Both the position numbers and the translations under genes were made by a program. DNA of 64,000 nt from the NCBI GenBank assembly GCA_026122225.1, contig JANEZZ010000983.1:2418001-2482000 (forward strand), in the 5' to 3' direction. This DNA is from Heloderma charlesbogerti (taxonomy: Eukaryota > Chordata > Lepidosauria > Squamata > Helodermatidae). The notes beneath the pieces are model-generated. The model did no database searches. It worked only from the letters and a program-made list of their open reading frames with translations, and had not been told where the DNA came from. Each line of letters begins with the position of its first letter. The stretch's first letter is position 1. Below are positions 8,733 through 18,371 of this stretch, one piece after another.

Positions 8733-10224
8733 TAGGGATGTACGAAAGTCACTTACCTTTTCACAGCTTGGATTCGCGGTGGGGGGGAGGTGCTCCATCC
8801 CTCCCCCCGGAATCCTCCCTGCGCCGGCTCTGCTCCATGGAGTTCCGCGGAGTTCCAGCCGTGGACAGGCTCCTGCGGACGCAAATGGTGGCCACCATAG
8901 CGGCCGCCATTTGCGTCCAGCAAAGCTGACGTGATAGGCTACATAAGTATTTACGTAGCCTATCATGGCAAGCAAAAAAAAAAAAAAAGCATATGCAAAT
9001 GGTAGCAGCTATGGCAGCCACCATTTGCGTTCCCTATTTTTTGCTGTTTTAGCCTCCGTAAATATTTACGTTGGCTATTACTAGGGATGTACGAAAGTCA
9101 CTTACCTGTTCGTGGAATTGATTCACAGTGGGGGGAGGTGCTCTGTCCCTCCCTCCGGAATCCTCAATGGAGGGGGAGACAATACGGTCCTCCCTCCTGG
9201 AATCCTGCCTGGCTGGCTGCACTCTGCAGCAGCTCCGCAGAGCAGCCAGCCAGGCCCATCCACAGCTGGAGTTCCGGCCTCAGACGGACTGCTGCGGACG
9301 CAAATGGCGGCCACCATAGCGGCCGCCATTTGCGTCCAGCCAGGCTGCTGTGATAGGCTACATAAGTATTTATGTAGCCTATCATGACTGGGCAAAAAAA
9401 CACACCAGTGTACACAAATCGGGGCTGCTATGGCGGCCGCCATTTGCGTTCCCTGTATTTCGCTGTTTTAGCCTATGTAAATATTTACGTAGGCTACTAC
9501 GACAAAAAAAAGGGGAACGCAAATAGCGTAGTGGGCTTTACGTAAATATTTACTCTTTTTTTTTTTTGCTCGGCTTACCATGATAGGCTACATAAATACT
9601 TGCGTAGCCTATCACAGCAAAGACCAGGATGGAAATGGCAGTTCAAAAGACCAGCCGCCACCGGAGCCGCCGCCGTCCGGAACATCCACCCCAGGTAAGC
9701 CTCATCCTGGGGGGAATCCTCAGGGGGGGCGGGTCATTCCGCCATGGATTTCAGGGGTCTCACTGAAATCCGTGGCAGAATTCTCTGCCATCTCTAGCTA
9801 TTACGGCGAAAAAAAGGGGAACGCAAATAGCGTAGTGGGCGCTATTTGCTTTCCTTTTTTTTTTTCACCGTAATAGCTTACATAAATATTTACGTCGGCT
9901 AAAATGGAGGAAAATAGGGAACGCAAATGGTGGCTGCCTTAGCCGCCGCCATTTGCGTACGCAGCTTTTGTTTGTTTGTTTTGGCTTGCCATGATAGGCT
10001 ATGTAAATACGTATGTAGCCTATCATGGCTATGATGAAGAAGCAAATGATGAAGAAGCAGCCGCCATTCACAAGTCAGCGCAGATGGCAGCAGGTCAGTG
10101 CTCCGTTTCGCATGCCTTTCATGGGGGGGGGGCAGGGGCTTCGTTCCGCCATGGATTTCGGGGGTCCAAATGCACTGGCATTCAGCCTCACTGAGATCCA
10201 TGGTGGAATTCTCTGACATCCCTA
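8733..10224 (+). mobile_element. FB-hAT element in PolB, itself split by a second FB-hAT
   Basis: Ends TAGGGATGTACG and GACATCCCTA with target duplication GTCTGGAA / GTCTAGAA. Its own length is about 769 bp once the nested copy at 9082-9796 and that copy's 8-bp duplication are removed. GATAGGCTAC hairpins lie at 8931-8968 and 9993-10028, and the AATGGC hairpins are split across the nested copy. Donor-like sites point outward near 8753 and 10093. Confidence 0.9.
9082..9796 (+). mobile_element. FB-hAT element nested inside another FB-hAT
   Basis: Ends TAGGGATGTACG and CATCTCTA with a perfect 8-bp duplication GCTATTAC (9074-9081, 9797-9804) formed from the hairpin sequence of the host copy. Outward donors lie near 9103 (reverse) and at CCAGGTAAGC (about 9691). 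The start of the 8733 copy is very similar to this one, so the family stayed active long enough to insert into itself. Confidence 0.92.
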
Positions 10225-10731
10225 GTCTAGAAAAGAGCACCAGCAAGAAAATGCTTGAGGTCCTCATCTGATTTTAACATATGCCGCCACTCGTGTTCCC
10301 ATATAGTCCTGACTTCAAACCCCATCAGTTTCAGTTCAGCAGCTCTTTTTTGTGTGGAGTTGTACAGGAATTCATATGTTTTACCCGGCAGGGGGTTCTT
10401 ATCCTCCGGATACTAAGTTACTAACACACTACAGACCCATGCCAAAAGCAGACATGAAATTCAAAGGCTGTCTTCATATTATCTACTATGACTGCATAGC
10501 CATCTAGAAAATAAGGGCCAGCTTTGAATTCCCCACCCTTTAAGGCGTGCTGAATCTGAATGTTTTCTTTATGCTCTATGTGGCTCAGCCACCAAATTGC
10601 AGGGGTAGAAAACCGTTTACACTGCCAGTGATAATTTTCTGGTGGGGGTATGGCAATGGTGTACTCCGTCAGAAACTTAAACCTATACATTGCAAAAGAT
10701 GTACTAGCCAGAGTGGGGTATTGGAATGGAT

Positions 10732-10805
10732 TTATTTATTTATTTATTTATTTATTTCTATACCGCCCAATAGCCGAAGCTCTCTGGGCGGTTCACAAAA
10801 ATTAA
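10732..10805. mobile_element. Short LINE-tail insertion with (TTTA)n, in PolB
   Basis: A (TTTA)n run followed by CCGCCCAATAGCCGAAGC and TCTGGGCGG is flanked by AATGGAT on both sides (10725-10731, 10806-10812). This is the length and form of a very short 5'-truncated LINE or SINE tail integrated with a target duplication. It adds another interruption to PolB between the exonuclease and polymerase parts. The exact family (L2- or CR1-related) is not certain. Confidence 0.65.
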
Positions 10806-10841
10806 AATGGATCTATTGCTAACCTTGTCTTCACATACTTC

Positions 10842-11657
10842 TAGGGATGTCAGAGAATTCTGCCACGGATCTCGGTGAGGCCGAATGCCAGTGCATTCGG
10901 CCCCCCAAACTCCATGGTGGAATGGCCTGCCACCCCCACGACCCGCACGGATGAGACTTACCTGGGGCAGATGCTCTGGGCGGTGGTGGCTCCAGCGGTG
11001 GCTTCGGCGGAGGCTGGTCTTCCGACCGGCTGCTGCCACCGCCGCCATTTGCAGTCTTTCCCCCCCCATTCGTGATAGGCTACGTAAAGACTTACGTAGC
11101 CTATCACGTCTGGGTTAAAACAAAAACGCGTACACAAATGGTGGGGGCTACATCCGCCGCCATTTGCGTTCCTTTTTTTTGGTTGTCTTAGTCTACGTAA
11201 ATATTTACGTAGACTAAGACAATGAAACTAAGGGGGAACGCAAATAGCATCCGCTATGCTATTTGCGTTCCCCCTTAGTTTCGCCATCTTAGTCCACGTA
11301 AATATTTACGTAGACTAAGACAACCAAAAATAGTGAACACAAATGGCAGCGGCCATAGCCACTGCCATTTGCTTACGCGTTTTTTTTTTTAACCCAGATG
11401 CGATAGGCTACGTAAGTCTTTACATAGCCTATCACGGCTGAATACAGGGACGCAAACAGCGGCGGCTATGGCCACCGCCATTTGCGTCCCTGCTAGCCAG
11501 CGGCTGGATGTCCGGCTGCTAGCGGAGCCAGCCGGCAGCTTTGCGGAATCCCCGTGGAGCAGAGCCGGCCGGCCAGGATTCCGGGGGGAGGGATAGAGCA
11601 TATCCCCCCCCAGCGGAACCCGGCGGAGCCAGGTAATGGGGGTTTCGTACATCCCTA
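10842..11657 (-). mobile_element. FB-hAT foldback element in PolB
   Basis: Ends TAGGGATGTCAGAG and TACATCCCTA with perfect duplication CATACTTC (10834-10841, 11658-11665). The foldback centre is the GGGAACGCAAATAGC hairpin near 11,252, bracketed by symmetrical GTCTACGTAAATATTTACGTAGAC hairpins (11190-11216 and 11291-11319). Outward donors lie near 10,960 (reverse) and 11,632, the latter a weaker GTAATG. Confidence 0.92.
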
Positions 11658-13511
11658 CATACTTCTTACCATTCCAAAACGCTTTCACTGTCTGTGTCAG
11701 TTCCATGATTTCGTGTCGGTACTTGGTGCATGCCTGCTCCAAAATATTAACATCTTGCCTGCAGTAAAACATCAACTCCTTCTGCATTTCAAAAGTTTTT
11801 GATTTGTTCTCATCATACCACGCTAAAAAAGTCTGTCTCTCTCCAGGCATCATGTATTGGGTACCATAGTCCTCTGCTTTAGGCAGCGGACCCACATAGT
11901 CCCAATTCTCAGGTTTGTTAAAATAATGTGGGAAGTAGCCCATGGTGCCAGTAAAACCCAAGGCTTTTGATAGCTTTGAGAGGGCCATGGGTAGATGACA
12001 GAGTGAATTGATAAATGTTATATCTAGCCCCTTCACTGTGATACATAGCAATTTTCCCCCTTGAGTAATAAGATCTACAGTCAGTTTCTCTTTTATCAGC
12101 TGACTGAGAATAAAGTAACCATCATACCCCTTTGAGTTATGGGCTATAAAAGTGTACCCTTTGAACTGCGCACTGTCTGTGAAGGTCTTGATAAAATCAG
12201 AGAGACAGGAATCACCCTTAAACTCCCACGTTTTGCCAGCCATGGCCCATGGGCTTACATCCCCATGAGCCTTCACATGCCGCTTTCTCTTCTTCTTTCC
12301 CTTACCTGGTTTCCCATAGGTTTTGGGGTACTTAGGCCCTGGTACTTTAAATAGCCCCGAACCTTTTTTTGAGAAATGTATGACTTGAATGTTGACCCGT
12401 AATGGTTTTCAATCAATGAAATGTCACTGAGGGCTACTTTTTTCTGTTCAGACCAACCAAGTTCCGTATGTAACTGTCTGGCGGTGGTCAACAACTCTGC
12501 ATCTGTGGGTGTCCTCTCGGCCATTACTGCTAAAAGACCCCCAGCAAAGCAGAGATTGGTTCCTGTGTAATTTAGATCTACCAAATGTTGTCATTTTCTA
12601 AGGATGATCTGACTGTTTGGGAGAGAACCTATTTTCCTGCTTGGATTCCCACCGCCCCGTGGAGCCCTCACAATTGTAACTATCAGCTGCAGAGTAACAT
12701 CCCCACATATTTCAGCACGGCTTTGCAGGAGATTACTAATATGGGATAGAAAATCTTCTACATGTAAAACATCCCTATGTCTTTTAACTGAAAAAAGAGG
12801 ATAAGCTAATCCTCCATGGTCCAATCGTAGTTGGACAAAATCTTGAGGAGAGATTCTCCTATTAACATCATCCAGGATTTGCTGGATCGTTGTGTATAAT
12901 GCAGTCACAGCCTGTGAGAATGATGTTACATGTTCTAGATTAACAAATCTAAATTCTTGACCTATGTGCATTGACCTGTAACGCTCATGTTCCCACTCCC
13001 ACCTATGCACAAGTTCTGCATATACTTGTGGGGGTTGGTCCGCATTTGTGTTATTTGTGGGTGGGGTTTGGTCCAACCCTGAAGCATCCCTGGAAGCTTC
13101 AGAAGACTGTGAGGTATCTTGAGACACCACCTCTGGAGGGTCACCCTCTGTGCATGCTTCAGAAAATTGTGAGGCATCCTGAGAATCTGCCATTGGAGAG
13201 CAGCTTTTCTTAGGAAGCCTTTGATTTTTACAGGCAGAGTGTGTTTTTTTAGCCCTGTTTAATATTTTACTAACCCTCCTCAGCCAGTAAAATCGGACTT
13301 TGTTGAATGTGTTCTTCCTATGCCGGCTTTTCCAACACCTCCGGCGTGGTTTACCACCCCCAACTTGTACGTGTCTAAAGAATGTGTTGCCATGTGCAGG
13401 ATACTTTGTATGCATTTTAATATTCTGAAAAAAGCTTACTTCAGATACCCCATCATTATCAGCACTTAAAAACTTGCGTATGGCTGCTTCAATCTCTGTA
13501 CGGTGCTTCAT

Positions 13512-14266
13512 GTTTTGCCTTCCATAAAAAATAGGGCATGATAAAGCTACTATTTTCTATTTATTGCAGGAAAAAGGATTTGTAAGGAAGTTTGAAGATA
13601 GAAATGCCTGGATTCCTACACATTCCTACAATGTGAAGACAAAAATCAAAGCTGCTTGCATGCACCATTTTTCCCTAAAATGGCTGTTGTTCTATGCATA
13701 GAGATTGCAGCAACAGCTCTGAATGAAAATATAAACTTTGAAAGTATAAAAAATAATAATAAAAAAATGGTTAACCTGACCTTTCAAACCTATTTGTGAT
13801 CCTGCATCACCACCTACTGGCACTCCCTGGTCATGCAGATTCATTTTTACCAATAGCAGCAGGTGGATAGCAGCAAGTGGTCCCCCCCACCACAAAACCC
13901 CTTAAAACATACAAATTAACTAGAAAATACATGCCTTCTTGATAGACCTGTGACATCAAGACTGCTTTTGGGGATTGTTCTATGGATAAGAAGAAAAAAA
14001 AAAAGATAGACCAGTTTTAGAGAAAGAGCCTTTTTTTTTTTTTTTTACAATATAACAACCCCAGAAAGGGAAATATATATATTTCATATATATGAAATGA
14101 ACTTGCCTGCAGGCATACTGCACCTCTTTTATAATACTGAAGGGTGTTTTAGTTTTTCTGCGGGGGTAAATTGGGAGAAGAAGCATAAACTGTATTGTGT
14201 TTTATTTTAGTTTATCTGCACCCATCTACATTAGTTGCAGACGGAAAAAGAGTTAAGGTATACTCA
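13512..14266. other. Polinton intergenic region upstream of PolB
   Basis: No gene recognised. It is AT-rich with poly-A/T runs. A - strand sequence TTTTTCCTGCAATAAATAG (13580-13562) could act as a splice acceptor about 50 bases before the PolB ATG, which would suit the leader exon candidate at 14.27-14.33 kb. Confidence 0.4.
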
Positions 14267-14384
14267 CGTGTAGGTAGGCTTCCAGGTCCTTCCCTTCAGG
14301 TTTGGGGGGTGTAAAGACACAGAGAAGTGAGGGCTCTTTTTATCAGCGCTAGTTCTATTGTGTGAATTCTGGTACTGTGATTGG
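14267..14384 (-). promoter_or_regulatory. Candidate PolB-side promoter with CCAAT, TATA-like box and leader-exon splice donor
   Basis: On the - strand: CCAAT (14384-14380), GATAAAAAG (14343-14335) about 40 bases downstream, then a leader ending CTACAC followed by GTGAGTATA with the intron starting at 14267. Spacing is right for a TATA promoter with a start site near 14,310 and an untranslated exon of about 40-45 bases. It could drive the PolB/ATPase gene block through a spliced leader. No RNA evidence is available here. Confidence 0.35.
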
Positions 14385-14429
14385 ATAAAGTTAAGGATCC
14401 CCCCCGCCCCTAAGGTTGGCCTCCAATGC

Positions 14430-14625
14430 ATCACTAAACGTTAGTACCACCCTACTCAAAAACATGTAATGGGGTTTCAGGTCCTCTGTAATCTACCCAC
14501 CCCATCTGGAGACATGTGGCATGAGACATTTTGGGGCCCACTCCCTCTACCCTGTAATGGAAACTAGTGATAGAAGTTGATTCCTTCAAAAACGATTCTG
14601 ACAAAAATAAAATAAAATAAAATAA

Positions 14626-14663
<38 letters not shown>

Positions 14664-15790
14664 GGGAATAGTTTTCCCCTACATATAAATGCACAAAGTC
14701 AGGGGTGTCCCCTACCACCCCATCATGTTTATTTTTAAAAAATGGATACCTATGTATCCATCATTTTAAAGACAGTTATTGAGGTTTTTTTCTCTCTCTC
14801 CAATATCAGATGTTTACATTAATGCTTTTTTTACCAAGCTGCTAACAGCAGATGTGAGAGGACTAGACCATTGCCCCGCCCCTCTTCTAAAGGGCAGGCC
14901 ATGTAGGATTTTTACAAAATCTAAGTGGCACTTAAAGAATGTTTTACTTCTTTCTTTCTTTTTTAAAGACTCTTGAAGGTTTTACTTGCAGCCCTTGTGT
15001 TCTCTATATTTAATGATTCTTTCAAAAATGATTCTGACAAAAATAAAATAATAATAATAATTTAAAAAGAAAAGAAAAGGAGGGAATAGTTTTCCCCTAC
15101 ATATAAATGTGTAAAGATTAGATTAGAACACTGGTTGTTTTCCCAACACTGAAATTTAGGAACGCCCTACTCAAAAAACATGTAATGCAGTTTCAGGACC
15201 CATGTAATCTACCCCCCATCTGGAGACATGCGGCATGAGCCTTTTCGGAACCAGCCCTCTGACCTGTAATGGAAGCTAGTGATAAAAAGTGGATTCCTAA
15301 AATTTAGCAACACCCTACCCAAAACATGTAATGGGGTTTCAGGACCCATCTCAAAAAATTGAAATTAATGCTACAAAGTAATTTACAGGGGTGAGCATAG
15401 TTTTTGGGAAACCTAGCAGCATTTTTAAATGTGTCTAGGGTGATGGGTCAATTGCAGGTAGGCTTATAGTAGGTTTTAAACATAAGACACAAGTGCTCTG
15501 CAGAAAGAACATAAAACTTTCTAACAACACAGGGGAACGTTGTGGTTGGATCCTGATATTCTGTGGACTCCTTTGCTTGATCTGTGTCTTCTTCATCTCA
15601 AAAGTCACCTTACAGGGGTGATCATAGATTTGGGGGGGGGGGCTAGCTAGGGTATTTTTTAGAAAATCTAGGTGGCGCTTAAGGAGTGTTTTACTTTTTA
15701 AAGACTCTTGAAGGTTTTACTTGCAGCCCTTGTGATTTCTATGTTTAATGATTCTTTAAAAAATGATTCTGACAAAAAAAATGCAGCAGT
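14430..15790. repeat. Diverged direct repeats in Polinton intergenic DNA
   Basis: Blocks recur in the same order: ACCCTACTCAAAA with CATGTAATG (near 14450, 15168, 15310), GGAGACATG near 14510 and 15222, AATGATTCTGACAAAAA (near 14590, 15030, 15760), AATAGTTTTCCCCTACATA (near 14668, 15087), and GACTCTTGAAGGTTTTACTTGC (near 14969, 15704). These suggest two or three old copies of a unit of about 0.6-0.7 kb. A (TAAAA)n/(ATA)n microsatellite lies at 14607-14662. No coding potential is seen. Confidence 0.7.
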
Positions 15791-15810
15791 TTTCAAATGA
15801 GCCATTTTAT

Positions 15811-16213
15811 TCAGAGTTCTGCTTTAATTTCAACAGTTTTTCCAAGGCCTCCTGCACCAGCATGATTCACACAGGGGTCCTGGAAAATGGAACAATCTCT
15901 TATGAAGCTGTATCCTGCCTGTAACCCTTTTGCAAACTTCAGAAACCACCACAAAATATCCCCTCCAACCTTCCATCCATACACATAGATAGAAACATTG
16001 AAAGCTTACCTGTGCTACAAGGTTCTCTAGTGAAACGGCCTCCAACATGTTCTGCCACATTTGGAAAACCTTGACCTCCTCCTCGCGTAGACGTTTAGGT
16101 GGTGGAAAAGCAGAGTCATCAGAACTAGTACTAATATACTGTTTTCGGGGGTCACGTTCTGCAGCCAGTGGAGGAATAGCAGATGGCCCCGGAGGGGTGC
16201 TCAGCCGCGCCAT
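15811..16213 (-). CDS. Candidate two-exon Polinton accessory gene, about 90 aa (unknown function)
   Basis: Exon 1 runs from ATG 16213 (context AACATGG) to 16010 and ends LENLVAQ at CAG|GTAAGC. Exon 2 starts at 15879 after TTCCATTTTCCAG and runs to TGA 15813-15811. The 130-base intron joins codons in phase, and AATAAA (15811-15806) overlaps the stop. Without splicing, the frame reads on to about 15,830 with a Cys/Trp-rich tail, so splicing is an inference from sites and phase. Exon 1 has a Ser/Pro-rich part, a basic PPPKRLR patch (possible nuclear signal) and an acidic/helical EEEVKVFQMWQNMLEAV. A second in-frame ATG at 16243 is possible. I do not recognise the family; a nuclear early or regulatory role is only a suggestion. 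Confidence 0.45.
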
Positions 16214-16279
16214 GTTCTCTGTGCAGAAAACGTGTCTGGGCATGATAAAAGGCTGTTTTTCTGGGGGCAAGGCTGTCGC

Positions 16280-16690
16280 TATTGGTCAATGGGGTTGTGG
16301 GGTGTGACCTTACAGGGCTAGGCTCTAATACCTCTTCCTATTGGGACGCAGTGGTGTGGTGAGTTTGTAGAGGGGTCACATGACCCCACAGGACCAATCC
16401 AGGCACGGCTTGGAAAAGGACCTGCTGGCCATCTCTGCACCCATACCCAGTAGGGCTCTAAAACCAATGCCTATTGGTCCACGGCGGCATGACGAGTTTG
16501 TAGAGGGGTCACATGACCCTGCTGGGCCAATCCGGGCACAGCGTGGAACTGTGCCCCCTAGGGCTCTAAAACCAATTCCTATGGGTCCACGGTGGCATGG
16601 TGCATTCATAGAGGGGTCGCATGACCCCCGTCAGGTGACTCTGAAGGTCATATGACCAGGTCAGCTGATCACATACGTGGGGCTTCCAGC
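16280..16690 (-). promoter_or_regulatory. Tandem repeats with CCAAT boxes and GGTCACATGACC palindromes
   Basis: Three diverged copies of a unit of about 110-135 bases (about 16313-16450, 16451-16558, 16559-16680). Each has GGGCTCTAA or similar, CCTAT(T/G)GG, and AGAGGGGTC(A/G)CATGACCC. CCAAT or ATTGG motifs occur repeatedly, one at 16287-16283 just upstream of the spliced gene. The GGTCACATGACC palindrome contains an E-box of the TCACATGA kind. The array is upstream of the - strand gene and near the element's presumed right end, so it may be a promoter/enhancer, part of the terminal inverted repeat, or both. Confidence 0.5.
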
Positions 16691-17756
16691 TAGGTGGGAC
16701 TTCCTGTCTCAACAGGGGGCAGCACAACTGTCACCTTCAAAAATGGGGCGTGGTTTAGAGTTTGATATGAACCCCCCTCCTCTACTACTCCTGTGATTTT
16801 GGAGTCCCTCTGCTGAGGTCATAGCAGCATCTACAGCTTCGGAGGGGGGACTCTGAAAAATCCTACGGTCCCCAGGATTCTCTCCTGGGACCACAGCATT
16901 GCTCTCCAAGAACATCTGTTGGGACAGATAATTTACTGATCTCATTATATAAGGACTACCTCATACTTCATGGAGCTTTCTTTTCAAAACAGTAAGAAAT
17001 AAGCCTCTGAAGAAGTGCACCCAGCATTTGTCCTTTTTAAATATATGCAGAGATTAATGAAATAATTTACATTAAGCTAATACAGGATGATTTGCTTCCC
17101 ACAATAAAATCCCCTTTGAAGTCTGTAAAATAAGTGCAATATGTAAAAAAGTGTAAGCATTTGTTTCAACTTTATTCATTTCTCCAACTCCTCTGGATTG
17201 TGAAGTGACGATGACCGCATCCTGACATGGAGAAGACACAACTTTAGATGTGATTTGACAGTTCTTGAGAAATGTAAAATGCACACTTGGTCCAACCCAT
17301 CTAAAGAGCTCAGGGTGGGCTACAAAGCAACTACCGGAATAAAAATATGGGAAACAAGCATCCTGAGTTTGTGTGTTTTTTAAATCATGTGATAAAAACA
17401 GCCAATCATAGGTTAACAAGACAAGAAAACTGAGAAATTCAGTTCAATGTTCTGGCTTTGGTTAGTCTTCAGGAAAACTTTTAAATGTGAAACACTGATG
17501 AGTGCCTCTCTCCGTACTTATGAGATACAGACTCTGCTCAAAGATAATACTGGCAAGAGGTGCTCTTACTTGATATTAAAGATGTATGTGGGGCTGCGTA
17601 TATTCTGTGTTCCCACACAAGCACAGAAAAAGACCAGAATATACAACTGAGCTCAGAATCAAGCACACCCACAAATTACTAATTTCCAAGGAAGCATTAA
17701 TGAATGTCCCAAATAAGGGGATATCTCTGGATTATAAATTATTATAAATTATTGTA
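16691..17756. other. Unassigned sequence (Polinton end or host)
   Basis: No gene or known repeat recognised. The Polinton/host boundary probably lies near the start of this stretch but cannot be placed without the left terminal repeat. Confidence 0.4.
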
Positions 17757-17975
17757 GAGAGCCAGTGTGGTGTAGCAGTTATTGTGTTGGACTGAGACTC
17801 AGGAGGCCCAGGTTCTAGTCCCCACTCAGCCATGAAGCTCACTGGGTAACTTAAGTCCAGTTACTGACTCTCAGCCTAACCTACCTCACAGAGCCGTTGT
17901 GAGGATAAAATGGATAGGAGTAGGATCATGTATACCTCTCCTTAAAGGAAAGGCAGGATATAAATGTGGCAGAGA
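17757..17975 (+). mobile_element. tRNA-derived squamate SINE
   Basis: Starts GAGAGCCAGTGTGGTGTAGC (pol III A-box region), has a B box GGTTCTAGTCC near 17812, a body CATGAAGCTCACTGGGTAAC, a CTACCTCACAG block, and a tail AGGCAGGATATAAATG followed by (GA)n. It is a retroposed SINE and not a working tRNA gene: it is about 220 bases long with no cloverleaf 3' half. Confidence 0.75.
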
Positions 17976-18204
17976 GAGAGAGAGAGAGATCATAAACTAA
18001 CACTACATACCAGACAATTGTCTGGCTGCTGTGTTCTAGATCAGTCAAAGTTTCTGGAGACAGAGAAAATGTGTTACAGTAATCTAACTTGGATTTAAGT
18101 TCCATTTCATTAGTTAACATAGGGCTGGTTTGCACATGCTAACTGGGCCCTTACCGATACTTGCTTTTATCTCTGCAGTTCCTGCCATGCACAGGACACT
18201 GTGT

Positions 18205-18365
18205 AGAAAGCTTACTTACTTACTTACTTACTTATATATTACATTTATATCCCACCTTTCTTCCATCATGGAACAAAGGTGGCTACATGTGATTCCCAGG
18301 TGGTCTCCTCTCCAAGCACTGACCAGACCCAGACATACTTAGCTTCAGCAAGGTGGCTGTCTCAA
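18205..18365 (-). mobile_element. 5S-rRNA-derived SINE fragment
   Basis: On the - strand, TGAAGCTAAGTATGTCTGGG, GGTCAGTGCTTGGAGAGGAG and ACCACCTGGGAA follow the 3' half of 5S rRNA (A box and C box region) with changes. After this comes a tail AGGTGGGATATAAATG and (AAGT)n. The 5' 5S part is missing. It abuts the Tc1 relic. Confidence 0.65.
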
Positions 18366-18371
18366 GATCAG

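Larger units (their letters stand above)
6902..13511 (-). pseudogene. polB: Polinton protein-primed family B DNA polymerase, heavily interrupted
   Basis: Read on the - strand from MKHRTEIEA (13511) to YMIK and TAA (6902). Seen in order: an N-terminal domain with a Ser/Thr-rich linker; TNLCFAGGLL; exonuclease blocks GYTFIAHNSKGYDGYF (ExoII) and YCRQDV (ExoIII); IQHALKGGEFKAGPY; polymerase motif A YYDFTSLYPYVNK; motif B LFLNSLWGKFGQ; motif C YHDTDSVIF; and a C-terminal part with AGPKSYGFKL. The ExoI acid pair and finger region expected before GKTWEF are missing, probably an internal deletion. Breaks: TGA 12591-12593, frameshift near 12,395, FB-hAT 10842-11657, LINE tail 10732-10805, FB-hAT 8733-10224, frameshift near 8490-8503, solo LTR 7716-8254, TGA 7646-7648 and TAG 7226-7228. 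The protein would replicate the element by protein priming. Confidence 0.88.
1..16700. mobile_element. Maverick/Polinton (adintovirus-like) element, right-hand part, decayed
   Basis: One locus holds the Polinton gene set: basic core-like protein, capsid, adenain-like protease, packaging ATPase with Walker A AGPSNCGKS, and a family B DNA polymerase with DFTSLYP, NSLWGKFG and YHDTDS motifs. Rightward genes meet leftward genes near 5.0 kb, with poly(A) signals of both strands facing each other. No integrase is seen, so the left part lies outside the window. The right edge is not defined: the last element-like sequence is the tandem repeat ending near 16,680, and no target duplication can be tested without the left end. 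Several genes carry stops or insertions, so the copy is an inactive fossil, although three - strand genes stay open. Confidence 0.88.

Noticed and set aside
15830..16270. The unspliced 146-aa reading of the accessory gene
   Set aside because: It uses a non-ATG start and reads through a consensus donor and acceptor. The spliced form ends in phase at TGAATAAA and is the better model.
17757..17975. A functional tRNA gene
   Set aside because: A and B boxes are present but the body continues as a SINE with a repeat tail and no complete cloverleaf.
18205..18365. A functional 5S rRNA gene
   Set aside because: Only the 3' half with many changes is present, joined to a SINE tail.
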